This document shows, piece after piece, positions 33,783 through 43,006 of a stretch of 64,000 bases of DNA. The DNA comes from JAPLMW01 sp964619675 (GTDB lineage Bacteria; Planctomycetota; Phycisphaerae; Sedimentisphaerales; UBA12454), in the NCBI GenBank assembly GCA_964619675.1, contig CAZUEO010000004.1, forward strand, positions 55,019 through 119,018. The letters are read 5' to 3'. Made by a program: the position numbers and the translations under genes. The first letter of the stretch is position 1. The number at the start of each line of letters is the position of its first letter. The notes under the pieces were generated by a model. It was not told where the DNA came from, did no database searches, and worked only from the letters and a program-made list of their open reading frames with translations.

Positions 33783-34598
33783 TTGTCCCCTTTTTTGACA
33801 GGCGTTGTTGCAGGTATTGTTATTGGGCTGGTTTCAGCAGCCGGTCTGTGCTGTCTTTATAAATACAGAAAAAACCTTAAGTTGCATAGCGGCAGACAAC
33901 TCGCCTCTCGGCGAAGCCGAGGGTCGGAGCTTGAAGAACTGAGCCGCCTGACCGGTGGGCTTGCTCATGAAATAAAAAATCCGCTTTCCATTATCAAAGT
34001 CAATCTCAAACTTGTAAGCGAAGACCTTGCCGGTCAGAACGAAAACGTTATGAGGGCCGCGAAAAAAATCGATGTGGTTCGCAGGGAGACCGAGCGTCTT
34101 GAGCAGATTCTTGGAGATTTCCTTGCGTTTATTAAAAAGACCGATTTGCACCTGTCCGGTATTGATATAAACCAGACAGTTTCCGATATGATTGATTTTT
34201 ATTCGCCGCAGGCCTTTAGTCATTCGATTACTGTCCGTAGCGGCCTGGCCGGCGAATCTTTGATTTGCAAAGCGGACGCCGGTTCGTTAAAACAGGTCCT
34301 GCTTAATCTTTTTATAAATGCTCAGCAGGCAATGCCGGACGGTGGTGAGTTGATGCTCAGGACTCAGAAAAACGGGAAAAATGCGGTGATTATCATCAGC
34401 GACACCGGCAAAGGAATTGAGCCGGAAAATTTAAACAGGATTTTTGATGCTTTTCATTCAACTAGGCCCGGCGGCAGCGGACTGGGGCTTTCAACCTCCA
34501 GAAAAATAATCGAGGCGCACAACGGCTCGATAAGAGTTGACAGTATCCCGGGCAAAGGGACCTCTTTTACTATCCAGTTGCCTTTGGAAAACAGATAA
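33783..34598 (+). CDS. Sensor histidine kinase (NtrB-like)
   Basis: The 271-residue protein starts with TTG, supported by AAGGAG 8 bases upstream. One membrane helix (about 5-26) is followed directly by the dimerisation domain with HEIKNPLSIIKVNL (His62) and a HATPase domain (NLFINAQQAMPDGG, DTGKGI, GGSGLGLS). There is no PAS or periplasmic sensor, so signal input must come through the short N-terminus or a partner. The gene pairs with the sigma-54 regulator that starts right after it. Confidence 0.9.
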   Translation: MSPFLTGVVAGIVIGLVSAAGLCCLYKYRKNLKLHSGRQLASRRSRGSELEELSRLTGGLAHEIKNPLSIIKVNLKLVSEDLAGQNENVMRAAKKIDVVRRETERLEQILGDFLAFIKKTDLHLSGIDINQTVSDMIDFYSPQAFSHSITVRSGLAGESLICKADAGSLKQVLLNLFINAQQAMPDGGELMLRTQKNGKNAVIIISDTGKGIEPENLNRIFDAFHSTRPGGSGLGLSTSRKIIEAHNGSIRVDSIPGKGTSFTIQLPLENR

Positions 34599-35951
34599 AT
34601 GATTGAAAGACCCGCGATTTTGGTTATTGATGATGAGCCCGCCCACGCTGATGTTGTGGCCGAGGCACTTCGGCAGACCGGCGCAGATACTCTTGCTGTT
34701 TATAATGCCAAAAACTCGCTCGAACTGGTGGAAAGCAGATTCTTTGATGTTGTGGTAACCGATTTGAACCTCCATAACGATAAAATCAACGGCATTGATA
34801 TTTTAAAAGCGGCCAAAGAACGCAATCCCGCCAGTCAGGTGATTCTGATTACGGCTTATGCGACGATTGATACGTGCAAAGAAGCCATTCGCCAGGGCGC
34901 TTTTGATTATTTGGTAAAGCCGATAGATATTGACCATCTGCGCACGATGACTGAGAGTGCATTGAAGAAGACTTCACGACGTGTTGCTGCTGCGGTTTAT
35001 GACAAGGAACGTTTCGTATTCGAAGGTGTTGTAGGCAAAAGCAGCGCGGTGCAATCTGTCTTTGCAGTTCTCCGCAGGGTTGCGCCGACGAATATAACGG
35101 TTCTTATTGAAGGTGAAAGCGGTACCGGCAAGGAGCTGCTTGCCCAGGCGATTCATAATAATTCACCGCGGAGAAATAATGCGTTTAAGCCGCTAAATTG
35201 TGCCGGCCTTACCGAATCGCTGCTCGAAAGCGAACTGTTCGGCCATGCAAAAGGCGCGTTTACCGGTGCGACAGAAGCACGAAAGGGCCTGTTTGAAGTT
35301 GCCGACAAGGGTACTTTATTCCTCGATGAAATCGGCGATATGCCGCTTACAATGCAGGCAAAACTTCTGCGAGTGCTTGAGGACGGCATTGTTGTGCCGG
35401 TCGGCTCAAATAAATCAACCGTTGTCGATGTCCGTGTCATCAGTGCTACAAACCACGACCTTACAAAGCTCGTTGAGCAGAATAAGTTCAGGCAGGACCT
35501 TTATTTCAGAATCAAAGGCGTAAGCGTTACAGTTCCGCCGCTGAGAAGCAGGGCGGAAGATACTGGCGAGCTTGTTGATTATTTTCTTTCCGAAGCCTGT
35601 AAAGAGCTCGGCAAAGATAAAAAATCAATTTCTGAAAAGGTGCTCGATATATTGAAAAGTTTTAATTGGCCGGGCAACATAAGACAACTGCGGAACTGCA
35701 TCAGGACGATGGTAGTTATGAGCGATTCAGACACTCTCGATGTCGGTGATTTACCGCCTGAAGTTTATCAGGTAAGACAATTGGCAGGACAGACAACGGG
35801 CGGTGTTTCGCTTAACGAACTTGAAAGGCAGGCAATTATTGATGCGCTGGCGAAAGTGCAGAACAACCGCCAAGCCGCCGCAAAGCTCCTCGGCATCGGC
35901 GAAAGAACCCTTTATCGGAAGATAAAGGAATATAATATTTATCCGCCATAG
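34599..35951 (+). CDS. Sigma-54-dependent response regulator (NtrC family)
   Basis: The 450-residue protein has a receiver (1-120, phospho-Asp55 in VTDLNLHND), an AAA+ domain (about 145-380) with Walker A GESGTGKE (172-179), the sigma-54-contacting GAFTGA loop (219-224) and Walker B LFLDEIGDM, and a C-terminal Fis-type helix-turn-helix (RQAAAKLLGIGERTLYRKIKEY). It would activate sigma-54 promoters when phosphorylated by the kinase before it. Target genes are not evident. The stop lies inside the left arm of a terminator. Confidence 0.93.
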   Translation: MIERPAILVIDDEPAHADVVAEALRQTGADTLAVYNAKNSLELVESRFFDVVVTDLNLHNDKINGIDILKAAKERNPASQVILITAYATIDTCKEAIRQGAFDYLVKPIDIDHLRTMTESALKKTSRRVAAAVYDKERFVFEGVVGKSSAVQSVFAVLRRVAPTNITVLIEGESGTGKELLAQAIHNNSPRRNNAFKPLNCAGLTESLLESELFGHAKGAFTGATEARKGLFEVADKGTLFLDEIGDMPLTMQAKLLRVLEDGIVVPVGSNKSTVVDVRVISATNHDLTKLVEQNKFRQDLYFRIKGVSVTVPPLRSRAEDTGELVDYFLSEACKELGKDKKSISEKVLDILKSFNWPGNIRQLRNCIRTMVVMSDSDTLDVGDLPPEVYQVRQLAGQTTGGVSLNELERQAIIDALAKVQNNRQAAAKLLGIGERTLYRKIKEYNIYPP

Positions 35952-35990
35952 GCGTGATTCAGTAATGGCGGGATTTTAATTTTTTGTTTT
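35943..35990 (+). terminator. Terminator after the NtrC-like gene
   Basis: CCGCCAT (35943-35949, overlapping the stop codon) pairs with ATGGCGG (35965-35971), followed by GATTTTAATTTTTTG. The T-rich tail runs into the 3' end of the minus-strand nuclease gene. Confidence 0.5.
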
Positions 35991-36611
35991 CCTGTGCCAT
36001 TCGGGCATTTGTTCAGGCGTAACTTTTTTCCACAGTCCCTTTTTTTGTTTTTGCGCGGTTTTTTCAAGTTTAATGTATTTTTCAAAGTAACTGTGTGGAA
36101 ATCTCGTGTCGGCGTAAGCAAAGCCTTGCCTAATCAATTCCTCATTTAAAATTTTACCGTCGGCAAGTCTGATATGGCAGAGCAGGCGGTTATACTTGTC
36201 GCGCGTTTTTGACAGTTTGTCCATAATTACGCTAACTTCTTGCGCAAGTACCGTTTTGGCGGTAAATTCGCTTGCCTCTTTTCCGTAGTACATCGCACCT
36301 GTCGGGCTTTTTTCGGTTTCAGGCGTATCAATGCCGAGCAGCCGGATTCTCGTATCCGGCCAATTCCCATCCGGTATATTTATGTCGATAGTATCGCCGT
36401 CAACAACCTTTACGACGATAAAACTTTTTTCGTTGTATTTGTCCCAGTCATTGACATCGTTGACAGGTTTTACCTGGTGGTTGGCAACAACGAACTTATG
36501 GATTACGCTTCTGTCAAGCCATATAGCTGCGGCAAGGAATAAAAAGACCGACAGCAGAAGGATATTTCGCTGCAATCGGCTTTGTGCATATTTTATTTTT
36601 TTATTACTCAA
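35976..36611 (-). CDS. Staphylococcal-nuclease-like (thermonuclease) protein, membrane-anchored
   Basis: The 211-residue protein has an N-terminal hydrophobic helix (about 14-34) acting as signal or anchor, followed by an SNase domain (about 65-200). The catalytic pattern is present: VVDGDTID, RLLGIDTPE, then DKYNRLLCHI and GLWKK, with Arg/Glu positions conserved. It probably degrades DNA or RNA outside the cytoplasm in a calcium-dependent way. It sits 32 bp downstream of lysC on the same strand but is unrelated to amino-acid synthesis. Confidence 0.85.
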   Translation of the reverse strand: MSNKKIKYAQSRLQRNILLLSVFLFLAAAIWLDRSVIHKFVVANHQVKPVNDVNDWDKYNEKSFIVVKVVDGDTIDINIPDGNWPDTRIRLLGIDTPETEKSPTGAMYYGKEASEFTAKTVLAQEVSVIMDKLSKTRDKYNRLLCHIRLADGKILNEELIRQGFAYADTRFPHSYFEKYIKLEKTAQKQKKGLWKKVTPEQMPEWHRKTKN

Positions 36612-36643
36612 TAAACTAACGACTAAAGACTAATAACTATCGA

Positions 36644-37894
36644 CTATTTGACATAACTTCTTTTTTCTACGGGTTTATCGAGCTCAAAGGCCTTGCATAC
36701 GCTGGCCAGAGCCCTGTCGCCCTGGTCTTTGTCAACAAGGCAGCTTATCCTGATTTCGCTGGTGGTTATCGAGTCGATGTTGATTTTTTCCTTTGCCAGC
36801 GAGCTGAACATCATATTTGCAACGCCGTAATGCGTTCTCATTCCCACGCCGATAACGGAAATTTCCGCAATATCATCGCGGTAGAAGACATTCCGGCAGC
36901 CGGCCTTGTCCTTAATTTCCTCGACGACTTTTTTAGCGTCATTAAAATCGTTTTTATTGACGGTAAATGAGATGTTGGCCTTTTCTTCACTTATTTCGGT
37001 TTGGATAATGTCGTTGACGCTTACCTTTGCCTGTGCAAGGTGTGCGAAGATTTTTGCCGCATTGCCGGGCTGATTGTCAACGCCTATCATACTTACTTTT
37101 GCCAGGTTTTTTTCGATTGTCGCGCCTGATACGAGTATCCCTTCCATTTGTGGTACCTCATGAGTAATTAATGTTCCATTTTTATCCGACATACTGCCTC
37201 TTACGTGTATGGTTACGTCATATTTTTTTCCGAACTCGATTGACCTGCCGTGCATAACGCCTGCGCCGAGGCTCGCCATTTCAAGTGTTTCGTCATAGCT
37301 TATCTGGTCCATCTTGATGGCGTCCTTGAATATCCGCGGGTCCGTTGTATACACACCGTCAACGTCGGTATAAATTTCGCACATATCGGCTTTCAGTGCT
37401 GCCGCAATCGCCACAGCGGTTGTGTCTGAACCGCCTCGTCCAAGCGTCGTTATGTTTTCGTTTTCATCGATTCCCTGAAATCCCGCGACGATAACGATAT
37501 TGCCGTCATCAAGGCACTTTTTTATTCTTTTTGTATCGATACTTTTGATTCTTGCCTTTGTATGGACGCTGTCGGTAATCATTCGGATTTGCGCGCCTGT
37601 AAAACTTATTGCCTTATGTCCCGTTGCCTCTATTGCCATAGCTATAAGTGAGACGCTCTGCTGTTCACCTGTGCTCAGCAGCTGGTCCATCTCGCGTTTT
37701 GGCGGGTTGGGATTGACCTGGAGTGCATCAGCTACAAGCTCGTCTGTCTGCTTTCCGCGTGCGGAGGCAACTACAACCACCTGGTTGCCTTCTTCGAAAG
37801 CTTTTATTGCCCGCTGTGCTGCTTTTTTGATTTTCTCCGCACTTGCTACAGATGTTCCGCCGAATTTCTGTACAATTATTTCACCTTTTGCCAT
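36644..37894 (-). CDS. lysC: Aspartate kinase
   Basis: The 416 residues comprise an amino-acid kinase domain starting VQKFGGTSVASAEKI, with GRGGSDTTAVAIAAALKAD and YTDVDGVYTTDPRI, followed by two ACT regulatory domains (about 265-410) of the kind that bind lysine and/or threonine. It phosphorylates aspartate, the first step to lysine, threonine and methionine. It is the last biosynthetic gene of the minus-strand run hom, apgM-like, lysC, 15 bp behind its neighbour, supporting shared regulation. Confidence 0.95.
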   Translation of the reverse strand: MAKGEIIVQKFGGTSVASAEKIKKAAQRAIKAFEEGNQVVVVASARGKQTDELVADALQVNPNPPKREMDQLLSTGEQQSVSLIAMAIEATGHKAISFTGAQIRMITDSVHTKARIKSIDTKRIKKCLDDGNIVIVAGFQGIDENENITTLGRGGSDTTAVAIAAALKADMCEIYTDVDGVYTTDPRIFKDAIKMDQISYDETLEMASLGAGVMHGRSIEFGKKYDVTIHVRGSMSDKNGTLITHEVPQMEGILVSGATIEKNLAKVSMIGVDNQPGNAAKIFAHLAQAKVSVNDIIQTEISEEKANISFTVNKNDFNDAKKVVEEIKDKAGCRNVFYRDDIAEISVIGVGMRTHYGVANMMFSSLAKEKINIDSITTSEIRISCLVDKDQGDRALASVCKAFELDKPVEKRSYVK

Positions 37895-37909
37895 AGCAGT
37901 CTCTTATTA

Positions 37910-39103
37910 TCAGCCTTTGATAAAATACTCCATTAGTTCACAGCCTTTATCGATTTTTAAACCTGTCTGCCCGGCGTCTTCTTCGCTGAACGGCAGTTCC
38001 ACGATTGCTGTGATTCCGCTTCCAGCCATAGCGAACGGTACAGGTCTGCCGGAATGCGCCTGCGAACTTACGGGTGTCGGGTGGTCGGGCATAACGAGTA
38101 TCCGCCAGTTATCGTATTTCTGCAGAGCCTGGTAAACAGGCCCGACTATGTGTTTGTCAATCTGCTCGACGGCCTTTTTCTTCAATTCCGCGTTTCCCGC
38201 GTGGCCTGCCTCATCGGGGCCTTCAATATGTACAAGAACAATATCGTATTTGTCAAGAGCTTCTATTGCAGCCTGTGCTTTTCCCTTGTAGTTTGTGTCC
38301 ACAAAGCCGGTTGCTCCTTCCACCTTTATAAGGTCAAAGCCGATTAGTTTTGCGAGCCCTCTGACAAGGTCCACAGCGGTAATAGCTGCTCCTTTCAAAC
38401 CGAATCTGTTTTGAAAGCTTTCCATCGCAGCCTTTTTTCCCTGACCCCACAGCCATATTGAGCTTACCGGATTTTCGCCGAGGTCGCGCCTTACCTTGTT
38501 TATCTCGTGGTCTGCCAGTAGTTGTTTTGACCTTGCCATCAAATCGAGCAGAATCTCGGCATTTTTGCCTCTCGGCAGATTTTTTGCGATTTCCCGGCCG
38601 ATTATATCGTGCGGCGGCTCAGTATAAACATCAAATTCAACGCCTTTTATTACACACAGATGCCTATAGCTTACGCCGGGATGGAATTTAATATTTTTGT
38701 TACCGAGAATTTTATTTAAGTCTTCTATGAGTTTTGCCCCTTCTTTTGTCGAGATATGTCCTGCGCTGTGGTCCGCCATTTTGTCGTCGGCTATGGTTAC
38801 AAGGTTGCATCTGAACACCCAGTCTGTCGGCTCAAGATGGATATTCATAGCGACAGCTTCTATAGGCGCTCTGCCGGTATAGAATCTTTGCGGGTCGTAT
38901 CCGAGCAGACTCATCATTGCAACATCGCTGCCAGGCGTCATTTTTTCAGCGATTGTCTGCACCATTCCTAACCGGCCGGTTAGGCTTATATTGTCGATAT
39001 TCGGTATTTCAGCAGCTTCCAGAATGGTTTTACCGCCTAACTGCTCGATAGGCTCATCAGCAGCCCCGTCCGGCACTATGATTACAAATTTACTCAAGCG
39101 CAT
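37910..39103 (-). CDS. Archaeal-type phosphoglycerate mutase relative, candidate homoserine kinase
   Basis: The 397-residue protein is of the ApgM / alkaline-phosphatase superfamily. Metal-binding segments are VPDGAADEP near the start, PGSDVAMMSLLGYDP, HIEGPDEAGHAGN and MPDHPTPV. The ApgM family interconverts 2- and 3-phosphoglycerate. A bacterial branch lying in threonine operons has been proposed to replace ThrB as homoserine kinase (the TIGR02535 group, from memory). Here the gene overlaps hom by 14 bases and precedes lysC by 15, and no GHMP-type thrB is nearby, so the homoserine kinase role is the better inference. A glycolytic role remains possible. Confidence 0.85.
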   Translation of the reverse strand: MRLSKFVIIVPDGAADEPIEQLGGKTILEAAEIPNIDNISLTGRLGMVQTIAEKMTPGSDVAMMSLLGYDPQRFYTGRAPIEAVAMNIHLEPTDWVFRCNLVTIADDKMADHSAGHISTKEGAKLIEDLNKILGNKNIKFHPGVSYRHLCVIKGVEFDVYTEPPHDIIGREIAKNLPRGKNAEILLDLMARSKQLLADHEINKVRRDLGENPVSSIWLWGQGKKAAMESFQNRFGLKGAAITAVDLVRGLAKLIGFDLIKVEGATGFVDTNYKGKAQAAIEALDKYDIVLVHIEGPDEAGHAGNAELKKKAVEQIDKHIVGPVYQALQKYDNWRILVMPDHPTPVSSQAHSGRPVPFAMAGSGITAIVELPFSEEDAGQTGLKIDKGCELMEYFIKG

Positions 39104-40415
39104 CCTCCGGTATATCGACTATCCTTATGCAGACGGGATTGTCTTTAACGATATCGAGTTTGCCGAGGCCTTCAAGTGCAGCGGTAATTTTTTTCTGCTG
39201 CGTTCGGTGAGTTATCACAATAGCCGGCACCACGTTCTTGGCGTTATGTTCCTCGTGCTGAAGGACGCCTGAAAGGCTTATGTCTTTATCGGCAAGTATG
39301 GCGCATATTTGAGCAAAGACGCCGGGCCTGTCGAGCACTCTCAGCTTTATATAAAATCTGCTGACGAGTTCGTCAATTGGGCTGATAAGATTTTTGATTT
39401 TGTTTCCCGGCTCAAGTTTGAGGTGCTTGAAGAGTTTTTTTGAGTTTCCCATCGCAACTTCGATAATGTCGGCCACGACCGCTGAAGCTGTAGGCATCAT
39501 TCCCGCCCCTCTGCCGTAAAACATCACCTGTCCTGTAGCGCTGCCGAATACGCTCACCGCATTAAAAGGTCCGTCAACTCTTGCAAGTGCGTTATCGGAG
39601 GCGATAAAGCAGGGGTGTACGCGAAGAGAAATTTTACCATCATCCGCTCTTTGTCCGATTGCAAGAAGTTTCAGCGTATATCCCATCTCGCTGCCGTAGT
39701 GGATGTCGACGATGTCGATGTTTTCAACGCCCTCGACATAAATATCGTCGGGTGTTATTTCACAGCCGAAAGCTATTGAAGCAAGTATGGCAAGTTTATG
39801 GCCGCTGTCAGCGCCATTTATATCGAGAGTCGGGTCTGCTTCGGCATATCCTTTTTCCTGAGCCTGTTTTAATGCATCTGCAAACTGCATATTCTTTTTC
39901 GTCATATTGGAAAGGATATAGTTGCAGGTGCCGTTGACGATTGCATATATAGCCTTGATTTTATTTGCTGCAAGTCCCGTTCTTATTGCGGATATTATCG
40001 GTATTCCGCCTGCGCAACTCGCCTCGAATGCGATGCATTTGTCGCTCTTATGTGCTGCCGTAAAAAGTTCGTTTCCATATTCAGCCAGCAGGGCCTTGTT
40101 GGCAGTAACAACATCTTTGCCGGCCGCGAGCAGTTTTAGCTGGATATCTTTTGCAGCCTTTGTTCCGCCGACAAGCTCTACGCCGATTTCAATACTTTTA
40201 TCTTCAAGAACGCTATTGAGGTTGTCTGTCAGTATGCCCTGAGGCAGAGCGACTTTTCTTTTGTTCTTCGTGTCGATATCGACAACTTTGGCAAGTTCGA
40301 TTCTAATGCCCGTTTTTGCTTCGATGTAATCGGCGTCTTCGAGCAGAATTTTTGCAACGCCGCTTCCGATGGTTCCGAAGCCCACTATTGCTATTTTTAC
40401 AGTTTTTTCAGCCAT
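39090..40415 (-). CDS. hom: Homoserine dehydrogenase
   Basis: The start is set at ATG 40415 (MAEKTVKI) with GGGAG 7 bases upstream rather than the longer frame from 40472, giving 441 residues. An NAD(P) Rossmann fold begins IAIVGFGTIGSGVA; the catalytic region has FEASCAGGIPIISAIRTGL and ADPTLDINGADSGHKLAIL; an ACT domain closes the protein. It reduces aspartate semialdehyde to homoserine. It is first in the operon with the apgM-like gene and lysC. Confidence 0.94.
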   Translation of the reverse strand: MAEKTVKIAIVGFGTIGSGVAKILLEDADYIEAKTGIRIELAKVVDIDTKNKRKVALPQGILTDNLNSVLEDKSIEIGVELVGGTKAAKDIQLKLLAAGKDVVTANKALLAEYGNELFTAAHKSDKCIAFEASCAGGIPIISAIRTGLAANKIKAIYAIVNGTCNYILSNMTKKNMQFADALKQAQEKGYAEADPTLDINGADSGHKLAILASIAFGCEITPDDIYVEGVENIDIVDIHYGSEMGYTLKLLAIGQRADDGKISLRVHPCFIASDNALARVDGPFNAVSVFGSATGQVMFYGRGAGMMPTASAVVADIIEVAMGNSKKLFKHLKLEPGNKIKNLISPIDELVSRFYIKLRVLDRPGVFAQICAILADKDISLSGVLQHEEHNAKNVVPAIVITHRTQQKKITAALEGLGKLDIVKDNPVCIRIVDIPEDALE

Positions 40416-40485
40416 AACAGCTCCCAACTTGTGTATAGGTAAAAGTTTACCGACAGCAGACTGAATCTGCAAGTAAAATCACCTG

Positions 40486-41274
40486 CTAAATCTGCAGCAG
40501 GAGGGGCTGTGAATCTATCAGCCGGTTGAAGTTTTCTTCTTTGACAAATGCGGCAGGGCCTTTTGGGTTGTATTTGGTCAGCATTTTAATTGTCGCCTTG
40601 AACTTCTTTTCCAGCGGCGCAACTAAATGTAAATTCTCAACTTCCAGTTCATACGCACAAAGGGATAGTCTATCTATAAGCGGTTTTTCTTCTTCGTATT
40701 TGCCCAGCTTATAATTGGCTTTGAAGCTCGATAGCATAATCGCTTGATTTTGGCCGTAGAGCGGGTCAACGGCAAGCGGCATACCTGCGTATTGCAGATG
40801 GACTCGAATCTGATGCGTTCTGCTTGTTTGCAGCCTGGCTGCTATAAGGCTGATACTGCCGAAATTTGCGAGAAGCTCCCATTTTGTTTGTGCATCCTTA
40901 CCTTTTTTTGAAACGACTTCCATAATTTGTGGATTTTTTCTGTTCGGTGCTATCGGGGCGTCAATTATACCGGTTTTTTCGCAAGGTAGGCCGGTTATAA
41001 GAGCAAGATATATTTTTCTGACCCTGCCCTTTTCAAAATACTCTGAAAAATTTCTCTGCGCATCCGTATTTTTTGCAATGAGGATTATGCCGCTGGTATC
41101 TTTGTCGAGCCGATGAACAATTTTAAGTTTTTGTCCTTCTTTTCTTTGAATTTGCAGAAGGCCAAGCAGGTTCATTTTTCCGGTTCCGGCAGGCGTAACG
41201 CTGACATTGGGCGGTTTGTTTACAGCGATTATCTGCTGGTCTTCATATATGATTTCGACATTGTTTTTAGCCAT
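40486..41274 (-). CDS. RluA-family pseudouridine synthase
   Basis: The 262 residues contain the catalytic HRLDKDTSGIILIAKN (Asp near residue 58), a later RTHQIRVHLQYAG, and DPLYG, all RluA-class markers. There is no N-terminal S4 domain, unlike RluD. The enzyme isomerises uridines in rRNA or tRNA; the target cannot be told from sequence alone. Its start codon is preceded by a copy of a dispersed repeat (41283-41314) whose GGAG is the likely ribosome site. Confidence 0.88.
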   Translation of the reverse strand: MAKNNVEIIYEDQQIIAVNKPPNVSVTPAGTGKMNLLGLLQIQRKEGQKLKIVHRLDKDTSGIILIAKNTDAQRNFSEYFEKGRVRKIYLALITGLPCEKTGIIDAPIAPNRKNPQIMEVVSKKGKDAQTKWELLANFGSISLIAARLQTSRTHQIRVHLQYAGMPLAVDPLYGQNQAIMLSSFKANYKLGKYEEEKPLIDRLSLCAYELEVENLHLVAPLEKKFKATIKMLTKYNPKGPAAFVKEENFNRLIDSQPLLLQI

Positions 41275-41282
41275 TATTGCTT

Positions 41283-41314
41283 AACTCCGCTAAGGGATGG
41301 CTTACGCCACTTGA
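41283..41314 (-). repeat. Start-codon-linked dispersed repeat, copy A
   Basis: On the minus strand AGTGGCGTAAGCCATCCC, then TTAGCGGAG, sits directly before the RluA-type gene. It contains the small hairpin TGGC-GTAA-GCCA with a GNRA-type loop. Its terminal GGAG lies 10 bases before the ATG. Copy B is at 61464-61495. Confidence 0.6.
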
Positions 41315-41479
41315 CATCAGGGACGCCATAGAGGAAAATACTGCCTCAAAAGACGATGAAACCTGCATTGTAATTGAACAATTTTTAGTTAGAAAGCGTA
41401 ATATTAAGGTTTTTACACCGGTCTGTAAAGCAGAGATTTGACTTTTTTGTTTTTATAACTCATTGAAAGGAAAGTACTT

Positions 41480-42952
41480 ATGAAGAGCAAGAAATCTTTA
41501 GTACTCATTTTTGGTCTTACATTTTTTCTTGTTTTAAATTCATTTTGTTTTGCTGAGCCCGCCGAGAAAAAGGACATAGAGACGCTTCGCAGCACGGGCC
41601 AGGTTTTCGCGGAGATAGCGGAGAAGGTTACACCTGCGGTGGTGTTTGTCAGTGTCGAACAGACGATTGTTCAACAGATACCTGACATATATTTCGGGGA
41701 CCCGTTTGATGAATTTAACGATGAGTTTTTCAAGCGTTTTTTTGGTCAGCCTTTTCCCCGTCGCCGGCAGCAGCAGCCTCGCCAGCGGAAACAGCTTCGC
41801 AAAGGACAGGGCTCAGGTTTTATAATTACTTCTGACGGCTATATTATGACCAACAATCACGTCGTTGGAGGTGCCGAAAAAATTATGGTAAAACTCTCCG
41901 ACAACAGAGAATTATCGGCCAGGATAATAGGCACAGACCCTGATACTGATGTTGCCGTGATAAAGATTGATGCTAATAATTTGCCGACCGTCCGGCTTGG
42001 CGATTCCGATAAGCTCAAAGTAGGTGAATGGGTTATTGCAATTGGCAACCCGTTCGGACTAAGTCATACGGTAACTGCCGGCATTGTTTCTGCCAAAGGC
42101 AGAAGCAGAATAGGTCTTACTGAATATGAAGATTTTATTCAGACCGATGCAGCGATAAATTTCGGTAATTCCGGCGGCCCGTTGCTCAATATCGACGGTA
42201 AAGTAATAGGCATCAATTCGGCAATCTTCAGCCGCAGCGGCGGTTATATGGGCATCGGCTTTGCTATCCCTGTAAATATGGCGAAATATGTTTATGACAA
42301 AATAGTTGTTGAAGGCAAGGTAACGAGGGGTTACATAGGAATTTATGGTGAGGATGTCAGTCCTGAAATGGCCAGGCATTTCGATGTTAAGAACCGTAAG
42401 GGTATTTTGGTTAATAAGGTAATAGAAAACAGCCCGGCCAGCAAAAGCGGCCTTGAAAAGGGTGATATTATCATAGCGATGGATAGTAATACGATTGACG
42501 ACTGGAACAATTTCAGGAACGAGGTCGCCAGAAAGTCTCCCGGCAGCAGGATTACTCTTACAGTTATAAGAAGCGGCGATGAAAAGAACATTGAAGTGAA
42601 ACTTGAAGAGAAGGAATCGAAAGTTGCTATAGCCGAAGCTGAAGGCAAAGAAGGCAAGCAGCTCGGCATAACCGTTCAGGATTTAACATCTGAGCTTGCC
42701 CGGCAATTTGGTTATACGAATGACAAGAGCGGCGTTATTGTTACTGATGTTGACCCTGCCGGCGATGCTGCGGAAAAAGGAATAACTGCGGGCACTTTGA
42801 TTACGGAAGTTAACCGTCAAAAAGCTGAGGGCACGCAGGATTTCTGGAAACTCGTCAAAAAAGCTAAAGGTGATTCGATTCTGCTTTATGTCTGCCAGAA
42901 CACCCAGCAGGGCGAAATATCGAGATATGTGGTGGTAAAATTCGGTGAATAA
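41480..42952 (+). CDS. Periplasmic serine protease, HtrA/DegP family
   Basis: The 490-residue protein has a signal peptide cut near residue 25. The trypsin-like domain carries the full triad: His127 (NNHVV), Asp157 (DTDVAVIKI) and Ser231 (GNSGGPLLN). Two PDZ domains follow (about 280-375 and 390-485). A basic Gln/Arg-rich loop (about 92-108) lies before the protease core. It degrades or refolds misfolded envelope proteins. Its own terminator lies 25 bp after the stop. DegP, DegQ and DegS cannot be told apart here, but two PDZ domains favour the DegP/Q type. Confidence 0.93.
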   Translation: MKSKKSLVLIFGLTFFLVLNSFCFAEPAEKKDIETLRSTGQVFAEIAEKVTPAVVFVSVEQTIVQQIPDIYFGDPFDEFNDEFFKRFFGQPFPRRRQQQPRQRKQLRKGQGSGFIITSDGYIMTNNHVVGGAEKIMVKLSDNRELSARIIGTDPDTDVAVIKIDANNLPTVRLGDSDKLKVGEWVIAIGNPFGLSHTVTAGIVSAKGRSRIGLTEYEDFIQTDAAINFGNSGGPLLNIDGKVIGINSAIFSRSGGYMGIGFAIPVNMAKYVYDKIVVEGKVTRGYIGIYGEDVSPEMARHFDVKNRKGILVNKVIENSPASKSGLEKGDIIIAMDSNTIDDWNNFRNEVARKSPGSRITLTVIRSGDEKNIEVKLEEKESKVAIAEAEGKEGKQLGITVQDLTSELARQFGYTNDKSGVIVTDVDPAGDAAEKGITAGTLITEVNRQKAEGTQDFWKLVKKAKGDSILLYVCQNTQQGEISRYVVVKFGE

Positions 42953-42977
42953 TTAAGTACAAATTTTGTTTGGTTAA

Positions 42978-43006
42978 CCCCGCCATCACAATGGCGGGGT
43001 TTTTTT
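42978..43006 (+). terminator. Intrinsic terminator after the HtrA gene
   Basis: CCCCGCCAT (42978-42986) and ATGGCGGGG (42991-42999) form a 9-bp perfect stem with a CACA loop, followed by seven T. It ends at the 3' end of the minus-strand aminotransferase gene. Confidence 0.9.

Noticed and set aside
33897..33925. CTCGGC-GAA-GCCGAG palindrome inside the NtrB-like kinase as a repeat insertion
   Set aside because: It lies in frame in a plausible linker, and no second copy was seen in the window.
42978..43006. CRISPR-like or REP element after the HtrA gene
   Set aside because: Single perfect stem with T-run; an ordinary intrinsic terminator explains it fully.
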